A stretch of 64,000 bases of DNA from Stutzerimonas xanthomarina DSM 18231 (GTDB taxonomy: Bacteria > Pseudomonadota > Gammaproteobacteria > Pseudomonadales > Pseudomonadaceae). Below the pieces are notes generated by a model. That model was not told where the DNA came from. It made no database searches and saw only the letters and a program-made list of their open reading frames with translations. Shown one piece after another: positions 1 through 9,184 of this stretch; position 1 is the stretch's first letter; each line of letters starts with the position of its first letter. The stretch spans positions 620,001 to 684,000 of the forward strand of contig NZ_FQXA01000001.1 in NCBI RefSeq assembly GCF_900129835.1, given 5' to 3'. The position numbers were made by a program, and so were the translations under genes.

Positions 1-574
1 CAACCAGAACCGGAACCTTGGCTTCTTCAAGAATGATGCGCAGATTGTAGGGGTTGCAGATACCCAACCCCGTACCGATCAGGCCGGCCAGCGGCATGAC
101 CGCGATGCAGCCCATTTCGGCCAGCTGGCGGGCAATGATCGGGTCGTCGCTGGTGTACACCATGACGTCAAAACCGTCCTTGACCAGCACTTCTGCTGCC
201 TTGAGGGTTTCAATCACGTTGGGGAACAGGGTCTTTTGATCTGCCAGTACTTCCAGCTTGACCAGCTTGTGCCCGTCGAGCAGTTCACGGGCCAGGCGGC
301 AGGTGCGCACAGCCTCTTCGGCGTCATAGCAACCGGCAGTGTTCGGCAGGATCGTATAGCGGTCCGGCGAGATCACATCCAGCAAATTAGGCTCGCCCGG
401 GTTCTGGCCGATGTTGGTACGGCGCACCGCAACGGTGACGATCTGCGCACCGGACGCTTCGATGGCGGCTCGGGTCTCGTCGAGATCCTTGTATTTACCG
501 GTGCCTACCAGCAGGCGCGACTGATAGGTGCGGCCAGCAAGCGTGAAGGGTTTGTCGTGCGGAACTGGGCTCAT
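1..574 (-). CDS. thiG: Thiazole synthase ThiG (3' end outside window)
   Basis: ThiG builds the thiazole phosphate ring of thiamine from deoxyxylulose phosphate, dehydroglycine and the sulfur carried on ThiS. The frame reads from an ATG at 574 and stays open to the window edge, so about 191 N-terminal codons are visible. It starts [15 protein letters not shown]; the segment [13 protein letters not shown] carries the Schiff-base lysine (Lys106 by my count, equivalent to the lysine of the KLEV motif in known ThiG proteins), and the NTAG and RRTN segments are typical. The gene lies directly downstream of thiS on the same strand with a spacing of 86 bases, the usual thiS-thiG order. The C-terminal end of the TIM barrel lies beyond position 1. 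Confidence 0.95.
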   Translation of the reverse strand, partial: MSPVPHDKPFTLAGRTYQSRLLVGTGKYKDLDETRAAIEASGAQIVTVAVRRTNIGQNPGEPNLLDVISPDRYTILPNTAGCYDAEEAVRTCRLARELLDGHKLVKLEVLADQKTLFPNVIETLKAAEVLVKDGFDVMVYTSDDPIIARQLAEMGCIAVMPLAGLIGTGLGICNPYNLRIILEEAKVPVLV

Positions 575-660
575 GCGACCATCCTGTACAGATCAAATGA
601 AGCGTGAATTACGCCGCTGCACGGGCGACGTCCGGGAATATCGACGCGGCGGGGCTCGTG

Positions 661-861
661 TCAGCCGCCACCAATCGCATGTACGACTTCGATCTGGTCG
701 CCCTCGACCAGCTCCGTCGCGGCATGTTGGCTACGCGGCACGATCTCGCGATTGAGCTCGACCGCCAGTCGGCGCCCAGTCAGCTCCAGGCGCTGCAGCA
801 GATCGGCCACCGACTGACCGTCAGGGAGCTCGTAGCGCTCGCCGTTCAACTGGATGTGCAT
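661..861 (-). CDS. thiS: Sulfur carrier protein ThiS
   Basis: Ubiquitin-like sulfur carrier of thiamine synthesis. Its C-terminal Gly-Gly is adenylated and converted to a thiocarboxylate that donates sulfur to ThiG. The 66-residue product begins MHIQLNGERYELPDG and ends HAIGGG, the expected ThiS tail. An upstream in-frame start at 876 would add five residues (MVAIT); I chose the ATG at 861 because family members start at this MxIxxNG position. It precedes thiG on the minus strand, so the two probably form one transcript. Confidence 0.93.
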   Translation of the reverse strand: MHIQLNGERYELPDGQSVADLLQRLELTGRRLAVELNREIVPRSQHAATELVEGDQIEVVHAIGGG

Positions 862-965
862 AGTGATCGCCACCATTGCGAAAGGGCCAGCATTCTAGCC
901 CGATCGACTCGGTCCACCAAGGCAGCCGCAGCCACCATTCATCCCCGCCGCAAGCGTACGACCGA

Positions 966-1340
966 TCAGACGCGCAGGTTCCAGGCCGCCACCATCAAAC
1001 AGATCCAGCCGGCCAGAAACGCCGTACCACCAATTGGCGTGATGATTCCAAGCTTGCCGATGCCCGTCAGAGCCAGCAGATAGAGACTGCCGGAAAACAA
1101 CAGGACACCCAGCGTGAACAGGCTACCTGCTGCGATCAGCAAACGGCTCGGCGCATGCAGCGCCAGCAAGGCGATGCCGAATAACGCCAGGGCGTGGATC
1201 AGTTGGTAGTGCACGCTGGTCTGGAACACGGCGAGGTAGTCAGCAGCCAGACGACTTTTCAATCCATGGGCTGCAAAGGCGCCAAGCGCGACGCCGGTCA
1301 AACCGAAGAATCCGGCGAGCATAAGAAACGGGCGAATCAT
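966..1340 (-). CDS. DUF423 family small membrane protein
   Basis: A 124-residue protein with four predicted transmembrane segments and the family pattern GxTGVALGAFAAHGL near the N-terminus (residues 14-27), followed by a conserved HY and H-rich segment (YQLIHALALFGIALLAL). DUF423 proteins such as E. coli YgdD are inner-membrane proteins of unknown function. It lies upstream of thiS on the same strand with about 100 bases between them, and is divergent from mtgA. The family call is secure; no function is proposed. Confidence 0.9.
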   Translation of the reverse strand: MIRPFLMLAGFFGLTGVALGAFAAHGLKSRLAADYLAVFQTSVHYQLIHALALFGIALLALHAPSRLLIAAGSLFTLGVLLFSGSLYLLALTGIGKLGIITPIGGTAFLAGWICLMVAAWNLRV

Positions 1341-1375
1341 TCGGGGGCCTTCCGGTCAGGGACTGTATGCACCGT

Positions 1376-1381
1376 TATAAT
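1376..1381 (+). promoter_or_regulatory. Candidate -10 box (TATAAT) of mtgA
   Basis: A perfect TATAAT hexamer lies 31 bases before the preferred mtgA ATG at 1412. No good -35 box is visible 16 to 18 bases upstream. Its position favours the 1412 start over the in-frame ATG at 1367, which would lie upstream of the predicted transcription start. Confidence 0.4.
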
Positions 1382-1411
1382 GCCCGTTCTCCCCGGCTGC
1401 GACCACGCCCC

Positions 1412-2122
1412 ATGCTTCGAGCCCTGCTACGCCGACTCACCAAACTGCTGCTATGGCTGACCGCACTGTCCGTGCTACTGGTGCTGGTATTGCGGTGGGT
1501 GCCACCGCCCTTCACTGCATTGATGGTTGAACGCAAGATCGAATCCTGGACCAGTGGTGAAAGCATCGACCTGGAGCGTAGTTGGCGACCCTGGAAAGAA
1601 CTGCCGGACGACCTGAAGATGTCCGTCATCGCGGCCGAAGACCAGAAGTTTGCTGGCCATTGGGGTTTCGATATCGCGGCGATTCGCGCCGCGTTCGAGC
1701 ATAACGAACGCGGTGGTTCGCTCCGTGGCGCCAGCACGCTGAGCCAGCAGGTGGCGAAGAACCTGTTTCTTTGGTCCGGGCGCAGCTGGCTGCGCAAGGG
1801 CCTGGAAGTCTGGTTCACCGGCTGGATCGAACTGCTGTGGCCGAAACAGCGGATTCTGGAAGTCTATCTGAACAGTGTCGAATGGGGCGTTGGAATATTC
1901 GGTGCCGAGGCAGCTGCGCAGCATCACTTCGGTATTGGCGCGCCTTACCTGTCTGCCAGCCAGGCCAGTCAGTTGGCCGCTGTGCTGCCCAACCCCCGCG
2001 AATGGAATGCGGGTCGACCCGGTCCGCATGTGCGCAGTCGCGCCGCCTGGATAAGAAAGCAGGTGAGACAACTGGGCGGCAGCGGATACCTGAACAAACT
2101 ACGGACGAGTGAGTCACGCTGA
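1412..2122 (+). CDS. mtgA: Monofunctional biosynthetic peptidoglycan transglycosylase MtgA
   Basis: Polymerises lipid II into glycan strands at the inner membrane without a transpeptidase domain. The 236-residue protein has one N-terminal membrane anchor (about residues 8-28) and a GT51 domain with its standard motifs: AAEDQKFAGHWGFD (catalytic Glu76), RGASTLSQQVAKNLFLW and KQRILEVYLNSVEWG. The length fits MtgA and is far too short for a bifunctional PBP. A longer start at 1367 adds a basic stretch of 15 residues, but a TATAAT hexamer falls inside it, so I prefer 1412. A hairpin follows the stop. Confidence 0.93.
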   Translation: MLRALLRRLTKLLLWLTALSVLLVLVLRWVPPPFTALMVERKIESWTSGESIDLERSWRPWKELPDDLKMSVIAAEDQKFAGHWGFDIAAIRAAFEHNERGGSLRGASTLSQQVAKNLFLWSGRSWLRKGLEVWFTGWIELLWPKQRILEVYLNSVEWGVGIFGAEAAAQHHFGIGAPYLSASQASQLAAVLPNPREWNAGRPGPHVRSRAAWIRKQVRQLGGSGYLNKLRTSESR

Positions 2123-2139
2123 CGGTAACCCGGAACGGT

Positions 2140-2163
2140 GACGGGCCGGCTTTAGCGCCCGTC
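2140..2163. terminator. Stem-loop downstream of mtgA
   Basis: Perfect 7-bp stem GACGGGC / GCCCGTC with a 10-base loop, 17 bases after the mtgA stop. There is no T-tract, so intrinsic termination is uncertain. Confidence 0.35.
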
Positions 2164-2343
2164 CAAAGACCAACGCAACAGCCGGTGCGCTCTGTCGGGG
2201 CGTTATGGCAGTACGCCATTCCAGCGAGTAAGCTGCGATGAATACATGGGTGAATGCCGGGCTACGCTCCGCATGTGAGGAAGGGCGCCAAAACCGGCCG
2301 ACGATACCTTCTCGCCATTTATCACTCACGCACGGCAGATAGT

Positions 2344-4896
2344 ATGAGAGAAACAAGTGCACCTTTCGGTAAGGTGCGGCAATTCTTTCACTGGCGTAAC
2401 AGCATCGCCTGGCTCGTCCTCGGGGTAGCGCTGTTGGTACAGCTGGCCCTTCTCAATCATCTGCAGGTGAAAGAGGAGCGGGCAGCGCTCAAGCAGTTCG
2501 ACCTGCTGGTAAACACCACTATTGAGGCCATTCATAAACGCATGACGGACCACGAGCAGATCCTGCTCGGGGCGGCTGGACTGTTTGATGCCTCTGGAGA
2601 GATATCACGCGCGGATTGGCGTGAATACAACGAGCGACTGCAACTGGCCGAGCGCTACCCCGGCATACAGGGCGTCGGTTTCGCCAAGGCCGTGTTGCCG
2701 TCGGATCTCGAAAACCATGTGCGGAGCGTCCGGGCTGAAGGTTACGACCAATACGTTGTCCACCCGCAAGGGGCGGACCGCCCGCTATATACCCCCATCG
2801 TCTTCCTCGAGCCCTTCCGCGATCGCAACCTGGCCGCTTTCGGTTTCGACATGCTCTCCGAGCCGGTTCGCCGGCAGGCCATGCTTGGCGCTGCCGAAAC
2901 CGGAAGAACCCAGATCACAGGCAAAGTCACGTTACGCCAGGAGACCCACGGCAAAGTACAAGCAGGCATCTTGATGTATGTACCGCTGTACCGTTCTGAC
3001 GAGCCGCTCACCTCGGTGACACAACGCCTGCAGGCGTTAAAGGGCTTCGTCTACAGCCCCTATCGGCTGGACGACTTGATGCGAGGCATCCTCGGCGCAG
3101 CCAATCCAAACCTCAGTTTGCACATCTACGCAGGCGATTCCGAGCAAACCGAGCAGCTGATCTTTGCCAGTCAAGATGCCCCTGATATCGGGCAGTCCAA
3201 ATACAGCAAGGTCGTACAGCTGAACCTTTATGGCCAGACATGGACACTGCGCCTGGAGAGTCGCCCAGCCTTCGAGCAGTTTTTCCATACCAACAAGGGA
3301 CTGATAGCGGGCCTCGGCACCGGTCTGAGCGCGTTATTGTTTCTGCTGACGTTTTCGTTGTCGCTCAGACACCGCCGTGCCGAGGCGCTGGCGCAGCAGA
3401 TGACCGAAGACATCCGGGAAAACAAACGCGCCCTTCAGCTCAGCGAAGAGCGTCTCAGCCTTGCGCTCAAAGGCAGCAATGACGGGCTGTGGGACATGAA
3501 TATGGATGCAGGCACCTTCTATGCATCGCCGCGCGCCTGGCACATGCTCGGCTACCGTCCCGGCGAGTTGAGTTCAGATCTCAAGCTCTGGGAGCGACTC
3601 ATCGTAGCCGAGGATCTGCCTCAGGGACGAGCCCAACTGACCGAGACCATGCGCTCGACCGCCGATCACTTCACCACCGAGCTACGCCTGCAGCATAAAA
3701 GCGGCAAGATCACGCCTGTGCTGATCCGCGGCTACATTCAGCGCGACCGCAATGGCCAGCCGTTGCGCGTCAGCGGCACCAGCATGGACCTGACCGAGCA
3801 CAAGCGCATCGAGCAAATGAAAGACGAGTTCGTCTCGACGGTAAGCCATGAACTGCGCACCCCGCTTACATCCATCAGCGGTGCCCTGGGCCTGATTACC
3901 GGTGGCGCCATGGGCGATACGCCTCCTGCCATGCAGCAGATGCTCGAGATCGCGCACCGCAACAGTCTGCGGCTGGGTTACCTGATCAACGATCTATTGG
4001 ACATGGAAAAAGTCACCGCAGGCAAGATGGCCTTCGATATGCGCGAGCACTCATTGCGCCAATTGCTGGACGAGGCGCTAGTCAGCAACCAGGCATTCGC
4101 CGCACATTTCGGGGTGGACTGCATACTTCGCGATCCGGCCAACGTGCATGTCTGGGTCGACGGGGTGCGCCTGCAGCAGGTGCTGACCAACTTCCTCTCC
4201 AACGCCATCAAGTACACGCCAGAAGGTGGCCAGGTCACCCTGCACTGCAGCCGGCCCAACGCCAGCCATGTCCGCATCAGCGTTACCGATCAGGGCCCGG
4301 GCATCCCGGCAAGCTTCCAGACGCGGGTGTTCGAGAAATTTGCGCAAGCTGATGCCTCCGACAGTCGCCAGAAGGGCGGCACCGGCCTGGGGCTTGCCAT
4401 TACCAGGGAATTCATCGAGCGGATGGGAGGTCGTGTCGGCTTTGATACGGCCGAAGGTCAAGGCACAACGTTCTGGTGTGAGTTGCCCATACTTGAATCG
4501 ACCACCGTGGTTCCCGACTTGGGCCGGCCTCGCCTGCTGGTAATCGAAGACGAACCGGATACCGGCCGGTTGCTGCTGCTGATGCTGCGCGATGCCGGTT
4601 ACGCGGTTGACCGCGCGCAGAGCCTGCACGCGGCTCGCGACAAGCTGGCCAGCACCCGTTACGAGGCGATGACGCTCGATTTGCATTTGCCTGACGGCAG
4701 CGGACGCGAGCTGATTGACGAAGTGCGTAACAACCCTGACACGCGTGACCTGCCGATCATCGTGATATCGGCGGCCAGCCATTTCGAGCAAAACGCCGAA
4801 GACACGGGAATCACCTGGCTACACAAACCCATCAGCGCGGCCCAATTGTTGATTGCCCTTACCGACAGCCTGGAGAGCTCCAGGCACTGCCGCTGA
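2344..4896 (+). CDS. CHASE-PAS hybrid sensor histidine kinase with C-terminal receiver
   Basis: An 850-residue membrane sensor. Order: transmembrane helix about 20-38; extracytoplasmic CHASE-type domain about 55-300 (YPGIQGVGFAK, FEPF-like LEPFRDRN); second helix 320-340; PAS/PAC 370-490; HisKA with phospho-acceptor His502 in VSHELRTPLTS; HATPase with N box (FLSNAIKYTPEGG) and GTGLGLAI; and a receiver domain from about 725 with the acidic pair IEDEP and phospho-acceptor Asp779 in LDLHLPDG. CHASE domains in other organisms sense small molecules; the ligand here is unknown. I chose ATG 2344 because the longer frame from 2254 adds 30 residues before a normal N-terminus. No response regulator or phosphotransfer gene is adjacent. 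Confidence 0.9.
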   Translation: MRETSAPFGKVRQFFHWRNSIAWLVLGVALLVQLALLNHLQVKEERAALKQFDLLVNTTIEAIHKRMTDHEQILLGAAGLFDASGEISRADWREYNERLQLAERYPGIQGVGFAKAVLPSDLENHVRSVRAEGYDQYVVHPQGADRPLYTPIVFLEPFRDRNLAAFGFDMLSEPVRRQAMLGAAETGRTQITGKVTLRQETHGKVQAGILMYVPLYRSDEPLTSVTQRLQALKGFVYSPYRLDDLMRGILGAANPNLSLHIYAGDSEQTEQLIFASQDAPDIGQSKYSKVVQLNLYGQTWTLRLESRPAFEQFFHTNKGLIAGLGTGLSALLFLLTFSLSLRHRRAEALAQQMTEDIRENKRALQLSEERLSLALKGSNDGLWDMNMDAGTFYASPRAWHMLGYRPGELSSDLKLWERLIVAEDLPQGRAQLTETMRSTADHFTTELRLQHKSGKITPVLIRGYIQRDRNGQPLRVSGTSMDLTEHKRIEQMKDEFVSTVSHELRTPLTSISGALGLITGGAMGDTPPAMQQMLEIAHRNSLRLGYLINDLLDMEKVTAGKMAFDMREHSLRQLLDEALVSNQAFAAHFGVDCILRDPANVHVWVDGVRLQQVLTNFLSNAIKYTPEGGQVTLHCSRPNASHVRISVTDQGPGIPASFQTRVFEKFAQADASDSRQKGGTGLGLAITREFIERMGGRVGFDTAEGQGTTFWCELPILESTTVVPDLGRPRLLVIEDEPDTGRLLLLMLRDAGYAVDRAQSLHAARDKLASTRYEAMTLDLHLPDGSGRELIDEVRNNPDTRDLPIIVISAASHFEQNAEDTGITWLHKPISAAQLLIALTDSLESSRHCR

Positions 4897-4941
4897 CGCC
4901 AGCGATCATCGGGCTGTGAACCCCACCGCAAGGTCGAAAGC

Positions 4942-4973
4942 AAAAAAAAGGCGCTGCAGTTGCAGCGCCTTTG
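4942..4973 (-). terminator. Intrinsic terminator of rpoH
   Basis: A perfect 9-bp GC-rich stem (GGCGCTGCA / TGCAGCGCC, loop GT) at 4950-4969. On the minus strand it is followed by eight Ts (4942-4949), so it should end rpoH transcription about 30 bases after the stop codon. On the plus strand only three Ts follow, so it may also weakly end the sensor kinase transcript. Confidence 0.85.
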
Positions 4974-5003
4974 GGCTCGGGATGAAGATTTAGGCTAGGA
5001 CTA

Positions 5004-5858
5004 TCAAGCCTGAATGGAACCCTTGAGCTTGTTCATCGCATTTTTCTCAAGCTGACGAATCCGCTCAGCAGAAACCCCATACTTGGCGGCGAGATCGTGC
5101 AGAGTCGCTTTGGCATCGCTCAACCAGCGCTGCTGAAGGATATCGCGGCTACGCTCATCCAGCGTGTCCAGCGCCTCGTGCAGGTTCGAGTTGGAGTTAT
5201 CACTCCAATCGGCGTCCTCAAGTTGCCGCGCCGGGTCGTAGCGATGATCCTCGAGATAATGCGCGGGCGACTGATAGGCGCTGTCGTCATCCGCATCGGC
5301 AGAGGGATCGAAAGCCATATCGTGCCCGGTGAGTCGGCTTTCCATCTCGCGGACTTCACGGGCCTCAACGCCCAAACTGTCGGCAACCCGCTCGACCTCA
5401 TCGTTGTTCAGCCAGGCCAGACGCTTCTTCTGGCTACGCAGGTTGAAGAACAGCTTGCGTTGCGCTTTGGTCGTGGCGACCTTGACGATGCGCCAGTTGC
5501 GCAGGATGAACTCGTGAATCTCGGCCTTGATCCAATGCACGGCAAAGGAAACCAGGCGCACACCCATTTCCGGGTTGAAGCGCTTGACTGCCTTCATCAA
5601 ACCGACATTGCCTTCTTGGATCAGATCGGCCTGTGCCAGGCCGTAGCCGGAATAGCTACGGGCGATATGTACAACGAAACGCAAGTGGGCCAGCACCATC
5701 TGACGGGCGGCCTCCAAGTCTTGCTGGTAGAACAGACGGCCAGCCAACTCGCGCTCCTGCTCGACCGTGAGCAGCGGAATGCTGTTGACCGTCTGCACAT
5801 AAGCCTCGAGATTGCCTCCCGGGACCAGGGCTTGAACAGGCTGGAGATTAGATGTCAT
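5004..5858 (-). CDS. rpoH: RNA polymerase heat-shock sigma factor sigma-32
   Basis: Directs RNA polymerase to heat-shock promoters. The 284-residue product has region 2 ([31 protein letters not shown], with the RPOH-type [21 protein letters not shown] following), and a C-terminal region 4 helix-turn-helix ([27 protein letters not shown]). The QRKLFFNLR stretch at about residues 133-141 is the RpoH box that sets this factor apart from other group 2/3 sigmas. A good ribosome site (GGAGGA) lies about 7 bases before the ATG. It follows the ftsYEX cluster on the same strand but has its own promoter and terminator, as in other pseudomonads. Confidence 0.97.
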   Translation of the reverse strand: MTSNLQPVQALVPGGNLEAYVQTVNSIPLLTVEQERELAGRLFYQQDLEAARQMVLAHLRFVVHIARSYSGYGLAQADLIQEGNVGLMKAVKRFNPEMGVRLVSFAVHWIKAEIHEFILRNWRIVKVATTKAQRKLFFNLRSQKKRLAWLNNDEVERVADSLGVEAREVREMESRLTGHDMAFDPSADADDDSAYQSPAHYLEDHRYDPARQLEDADWSDNSNSNLHEALDTLDERSRDILQQRWLSDAKATLHDLAAKYGVSAERIRQLEKNAMNKLKGSIQA

Positions 5859-5886
5859 GCAGGTCCTCCAAAAATGAAGCTGCAGC

Positions 5887-5914
5887 AGTTTAGCACTGCC
5901 GCATGAGACTGCAA
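5887..5914 (-). promoter_or_regulatory. Sigma-70-type promoter of rpoH
   Basis: Reading the minus strand, TTGCAG (5914-5909) and TAAACT (5892-5887) are separated by 16 bases, with the rpoH ATG 29 bases after the -10 box. Both boxes match four or five of six consensus positions. This explains separate expression of rpoH from ftsX. Confidence 0.55.
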
Positions 5915-5965
5915 GTCTGCGGAAAAGTTTCCTTACAGCAATATAAGACCAATAAAATCAACAGC

Positions 5966-6976
5966 TTATCGCGGAGCAAGCTCACTTAGATGCCGTGCAA
6001 CGGCTAACCAGGCGCCTATGTAACCCAGCAGCACGGCACCGAGCACGAGCGAGAGACCATCATCGGCCGGCACGCCTGCCAAACCGAAATCACTGCCATA
6101 CAAGCCCGCGAGCCCAACGACCGCTTCGTTCAGCCAGCCAAGCCCATACGCCAACAAGACCCAGGCGATCAGGCCAGCACCCAAGCCGTACAACGCGCCC
6201 ATATAGAGGAACGGGCGGCGGACGTAACCGTCTGTACCACCGACCAGCTTCACCACCTCTATCTCGGTGCGCCGGTTTTCGATATGCAAGCGGATGGTAT
6301 TACCGATGACCAGCAGCAGCGTGGCGATCAGCAACAGGCTAAGGCCAAACACGAACCGATCACCCAACTTGAGAATCGCAGTCAACCGCTCCACCCAAAG
6401 CAGGTCCAGCTGCGCCTGCTCGACGCCGGGCAGCTCCGCCAAGCGTTGGCGCAGCGCCTCGAGGTTATCGCGATCAACCTCGTTGGGCGTCACCAGGATG
6501 ACACCAGGCAGCGGGTTCTCCGGCAGTTCTCGCAAGGCCTCGCCGAGCCCCGACAGTTGTTGAAACTCTTCCAGCGCCTGCTCGCGACTGATCCAGCTGG
6601 CTTCGGACACGTCGGGCATCGCCCGGACTTGCTCGCGCAGCACCTGGCCCTGCGCCCCGTCCACATCCAGCTGCATGAACAGCGAAATCTGCGCCGCCCG
6701 TTGCCAGGAGCCGCCGAGTCGCTCGACATTGTCCAGCAACAGCGCCAGGCCCATCGGCAAGCTCAATGCGACCGCCATGACCAGGCAGGTGAAAAAGCTG
6801 CCGATCGGTTGCTTGATCAGCCTGCCGACGCTGTCGACCACGCTGGCTCGGTGGCTTTCCACCCAGGCATGAAAGAGGGTCTTGAAGTCCGGTTCATCGC
6901 TCTTTGGCTGGTCGGGCTTGTTGCGTACACCGCCCGCGCGTTCGGCTGGATTCGGGTTCTGCTCGGGTGCGCTCAT
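5966..6976 (-). CDS. ftsX: Cell division protein FtsX
   Basis: Membrane partner of FtsE. The FtsEX complex links the divisome to activation of peptidoglycan hydrolases in the periplasm. The 336-residue protein has a basic and polar cytoplasmic N-terminus (about 1-55), a first helix at about 60-82, a periplasmic loop of about 110 residues (QISLFMQLDVDGAQ...), then three helices (FGLSLLLIATLLLVIGNTIRL; YMGALYGLGAGLIAWVLLAY; VLGAVLLGYIGAWLAVARHL) with the conserved NRRTEIEVVKLVG cytoplasmic loop. Its start overlaps the ftsE stop by four bases (ATGA), showing translational coupling. Confidence 0.95.
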   Translation of the reverse strand: MSAPEQNPNPAERAGGVRNKPDQPKSDEPDFKTLFHAWVESHRASVVDSVGRLIKQPIGSFFTCLVMAVALSLPMGLALLLDNVERLGGSWQRAAQISLFMQLDVDGAQGQVLREQVRAMPDVSEASWISREQALEEFQQLSGLGEALRELPENPLPGVILVTPNEVDRDNLEALRQRLAELPGVEQAQLDLLWVERLTAILKLGDRFVFGLSLLLIATLLLVIGNTIRLHIENRRTEIEVVKLVGGTDGYVRRPFLYMGALYGLGAGLIAWVLLAYGLGWLNEAVVGLAGLYGSDFGLAGVPADDGLSLVLGAVLLGYIGAWLAVARHLSELAPR

Positions 6977-7644
6977 CGGGTGGCCTCCCCGTCGCCGATC
7001 AATCGGCCACGTTGCAGCGTGAGCATGCGATGACGCATGCGGGCAATCAGCGCCAGATCGTGACTGGCAATCAGCACCGTGGTGCCGAGGCGGTTGATGT
7101 CTTCGAATACGCCCATGATTTCAGCCGCGAGACGCGGGTCGAGGTTGCCAGTCGGTTCGTCGGCGAGCAGCAATGCCGGGCGATGCACCACGGCGCGGGC
7201 AATGCCGACCCGCTGTTGCTGACCGGTGGAAAGGTCCGAGGGATACTGCAGCGCTTTATCCTTCAGACTGACGCGTTCTAGGGCGGTCATCACGCGCTGG
7301 CCGATTTCGCGCTTGTTAAGCCCGAGGATCTGCAACGGCAATGCGGCATTGTCGAACACGGTGCGATCAAACAGCAGTTGGTGGTTCTGGAATACCACGC
7401 CGATCTGCCGACGAAGAAAGGGGATCTGCGCATTGCTGATACGCGACAGGTCCTGGCCGGCCAATAGCAGCTTGCCACTGCTGGGCCTTTCCATCGCCAG
7501 CAGCAAACGCAACAAGGTGCTCTTACCGGCGCCGGAGTGCCCGGTAACGAAGAGAAATTCGCCGCGTTGCACATGGAAGGAAAGCTCGTGCAATCCGACG
7601 TGGCCGTTGGGATAGCGCTTGCCCACCTGCTCGAACCGGATCAT
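6973..7644 (-). CDS. ftsE: Cell division ATP-binding protein FtsE
   Basis: Cytoplasmic ABC ATPase that powers FtsX. The 223-residue sequence has Walker A GHSGAGKS (35-42), the signature LSTGQQQRVGIARA, Walker B LLLADEPTGNLD and the H-loop IASHD. The start overlaps the ftsY stop and the stop overlaps the ftsX start, each by four bases, so ftsY-ftsE-ftsX is a tightly coupled operon. Confidence 0.96.
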   Translation of the reverse strand: MIRFEQVGKRYPNGHVGLHELSFHVQRGEFLFVTGHSGAGKSTLLRLLLAMERPSSGKLLLAGQDLSRISNAQIPFLRRQIGVVFQNHQLLFDRTVFDNAALPLQILGLNKREIGQRVMTALERVSLKDKALQYPSDLSTGQQQRVGIARAVVHRPALLLADEPTGNLDPRLAAEIMGVFEDINRLGTTVLIASHDLALIARMRHRMLTLQRGRLIGDGEATR

Positions 7645-8945
7645 GACGAGGCTCCGCCCGTCCCTTTCTCGGCGAACAGCGCGTTGACGAAGGCGTCCGC
7701 CTCGAAGGTTCGCAAGTCATCGATGCCCTCACCGACACCGATGTAGCGGATCGGCGTGCCGAACTGTTTGGCCAGCGCAAAGATCACGCCGCCTTTGGCG
7801 GTGCCATCGAGCTTGGTCAGTGCCAGGCCAGTCAGCTCCACTGATTGATTGAACTGCTTGGTCTGGTTGATCGCGTTCTGACCGGTTCCGGCGTCGAGCA
7901 CCAGCAGCACTTCGTGCGGCGCAGTGTCGTCGAGCTTGCCCATCACCCGACGGACCTTTTTCAGCTCCTCCATCAGGTTGTCCTTGGTATGCAGGCGCCC
8001 GGCCGTATCGGCGATGAGCACGTCGATGCCCCGGGCCTTGGCCGCTTGCACCGCATCGAAGATCACCGAGGCGGAATCCGCGCCCGTGTGCTGAGCGATC
8101 ACAGCAATGTTGTTGCGCTCACCCCAGATCTGCAGCTGCTCGACGGCCGCCGCACGAAAGGTATCGCCTGCGGCCAGCATGACTTTCTTGCCTTCGAGCT
8201 GCAGCTTCTTCGCCAGTTTGCCAATGGTCGTGGTCTTGCCAACGCCGTTGACACCTACTACCAGGATCACGAACGGATGCTTGCTGCCGTCGATCAGCAA
8301 CGGTTGCTCGACAGGCTTGAGCAGGCCGGCGAGCTCTTCCTGCAACGCCTTGTACAGCGCACCGCTGTCTGCCAGCTCCTTGCGCGAGACTCGGCGCGCC
8401 AGGTTCTGCATGATGGCGGTGGTGGCCTCAACGCCAACATCGGCAGTTAGCAGGCGGGTTTCCAGCTCATCGAGCAGGTCATCATCGATGGCCTTCTTGC
8501 CAAGGAACAGACTGGCCATGCCTTCGCCAATGCTGGCGCTGGTCTTCGACAGGCCTTGTTTGAGCCGGGCGAAGAAGCCCAGCTTGGCTGGAACCTCTTG
8601 CACGGCCGGTGCAGGTGCAGGCTCGACGGCAATCTCGGCGAGCACTGGCGACTCGGGCTCTGCCTCGGGTTCAAGCGGCAGTTCAGCGGCCGGCTTGATC
8701 TGCGGTTCCTCGTCGGGCTGCACCTGGGCAGGCTCCGGCTCCGCAGCCGGGGACTCTTCGACCGTCTCTGCCTCGTCGGGCAATGCGGTATCGGGCTCGT
8801 CGGCGAACGGCTGGCTGTCTTCCAGAGGCTCGGCAGGCGGCGGCTCGGCCGCGGGTGACTGTGGCTTCTTGCGAAACCAGCCAAACAAGCCTTTCTTCTC
8901 GCCAGCCTCGGCCGGCGCCTTCTTATCGTCGTTTGAACCAAACAT
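7641..8945 (-). CDS. ftsY: Signal recognition particle receptor FtsY
   Basis: SRP receptor GTPase that docks ribosome-SRP complexes at the membrane. The 434-residue protein has an acidic, Pro/Glu/Ala-rich A domain (about 1-120) followed by the NG domain: G1 GVNGVGKTTT, the DTAGRLHTKDNLMEELKK motif, TKLDGTAKGG (G4) and the C-terminal YIGVGEGIDDLRTF. I chose ATG 8945 (MFGSNDDKK), the usual pseudomonad start; the longer frame from 9023 adds 26 untypical residues. First gene of the ftsYEX operon. Confidence 0.96.
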   Translation of the reverse strand: MFGSNDDKKAPAEAGEKKGLFGWFRKKPQSPAAEPPPAEPLEDSQPFADEPDTALPDEAETVEESPAAEPEPAQVQPDEEPQIKPAAELPLEPEAEPESPVLAEIAVEPAPAPAVQEVPAKLGFFARLKQGLSKTSASIGEGMASLFLGKKAIDDDLLDELETRLLTADVGVEATTAIMQNLARRVSRKELADSGALYKALQEELAGLLKPVEQPLLIDGSKHPFVILVVGVNGVGKTTTIGKLAKKLQLEGKKVMLAAGDTFRAAAVEQLQIWGERNNIAVIAQHTGADSASVIFDAVQAAKARGIDVLIADTAGRLHTKDNLMEELKKVRRVMGKLDDTAPHEVLLVLDAGTGQNAINQTKQFNQSVELTGLALTKLDGTAKGGVIFALAKQFGTPIRYIGVGEGIDDLRTFEADAFVNALFAEKGTGGASS

Positions 8946-9184
8946 GGAGAAGATTTTCTCAAGAGGGCGATACGCCGGTAGACATGCCACCAGCCAGACG
9001 GGCGCTATCCTAGCATTGAGCATCGGCCTTCGCTAAGCGTGGCCATCCGCCCAGCCTGCCGCACCAGCACAGCACCTCCATATGCCTTTGCCCTGACACA
9101 AAGCCCCCAGTACCATGGCCCGCGTGTCCTCACCAGCCGGCGTCCTCGCGGGCGGGATCGATCACTGAACGAGCCTTTCTTCCT

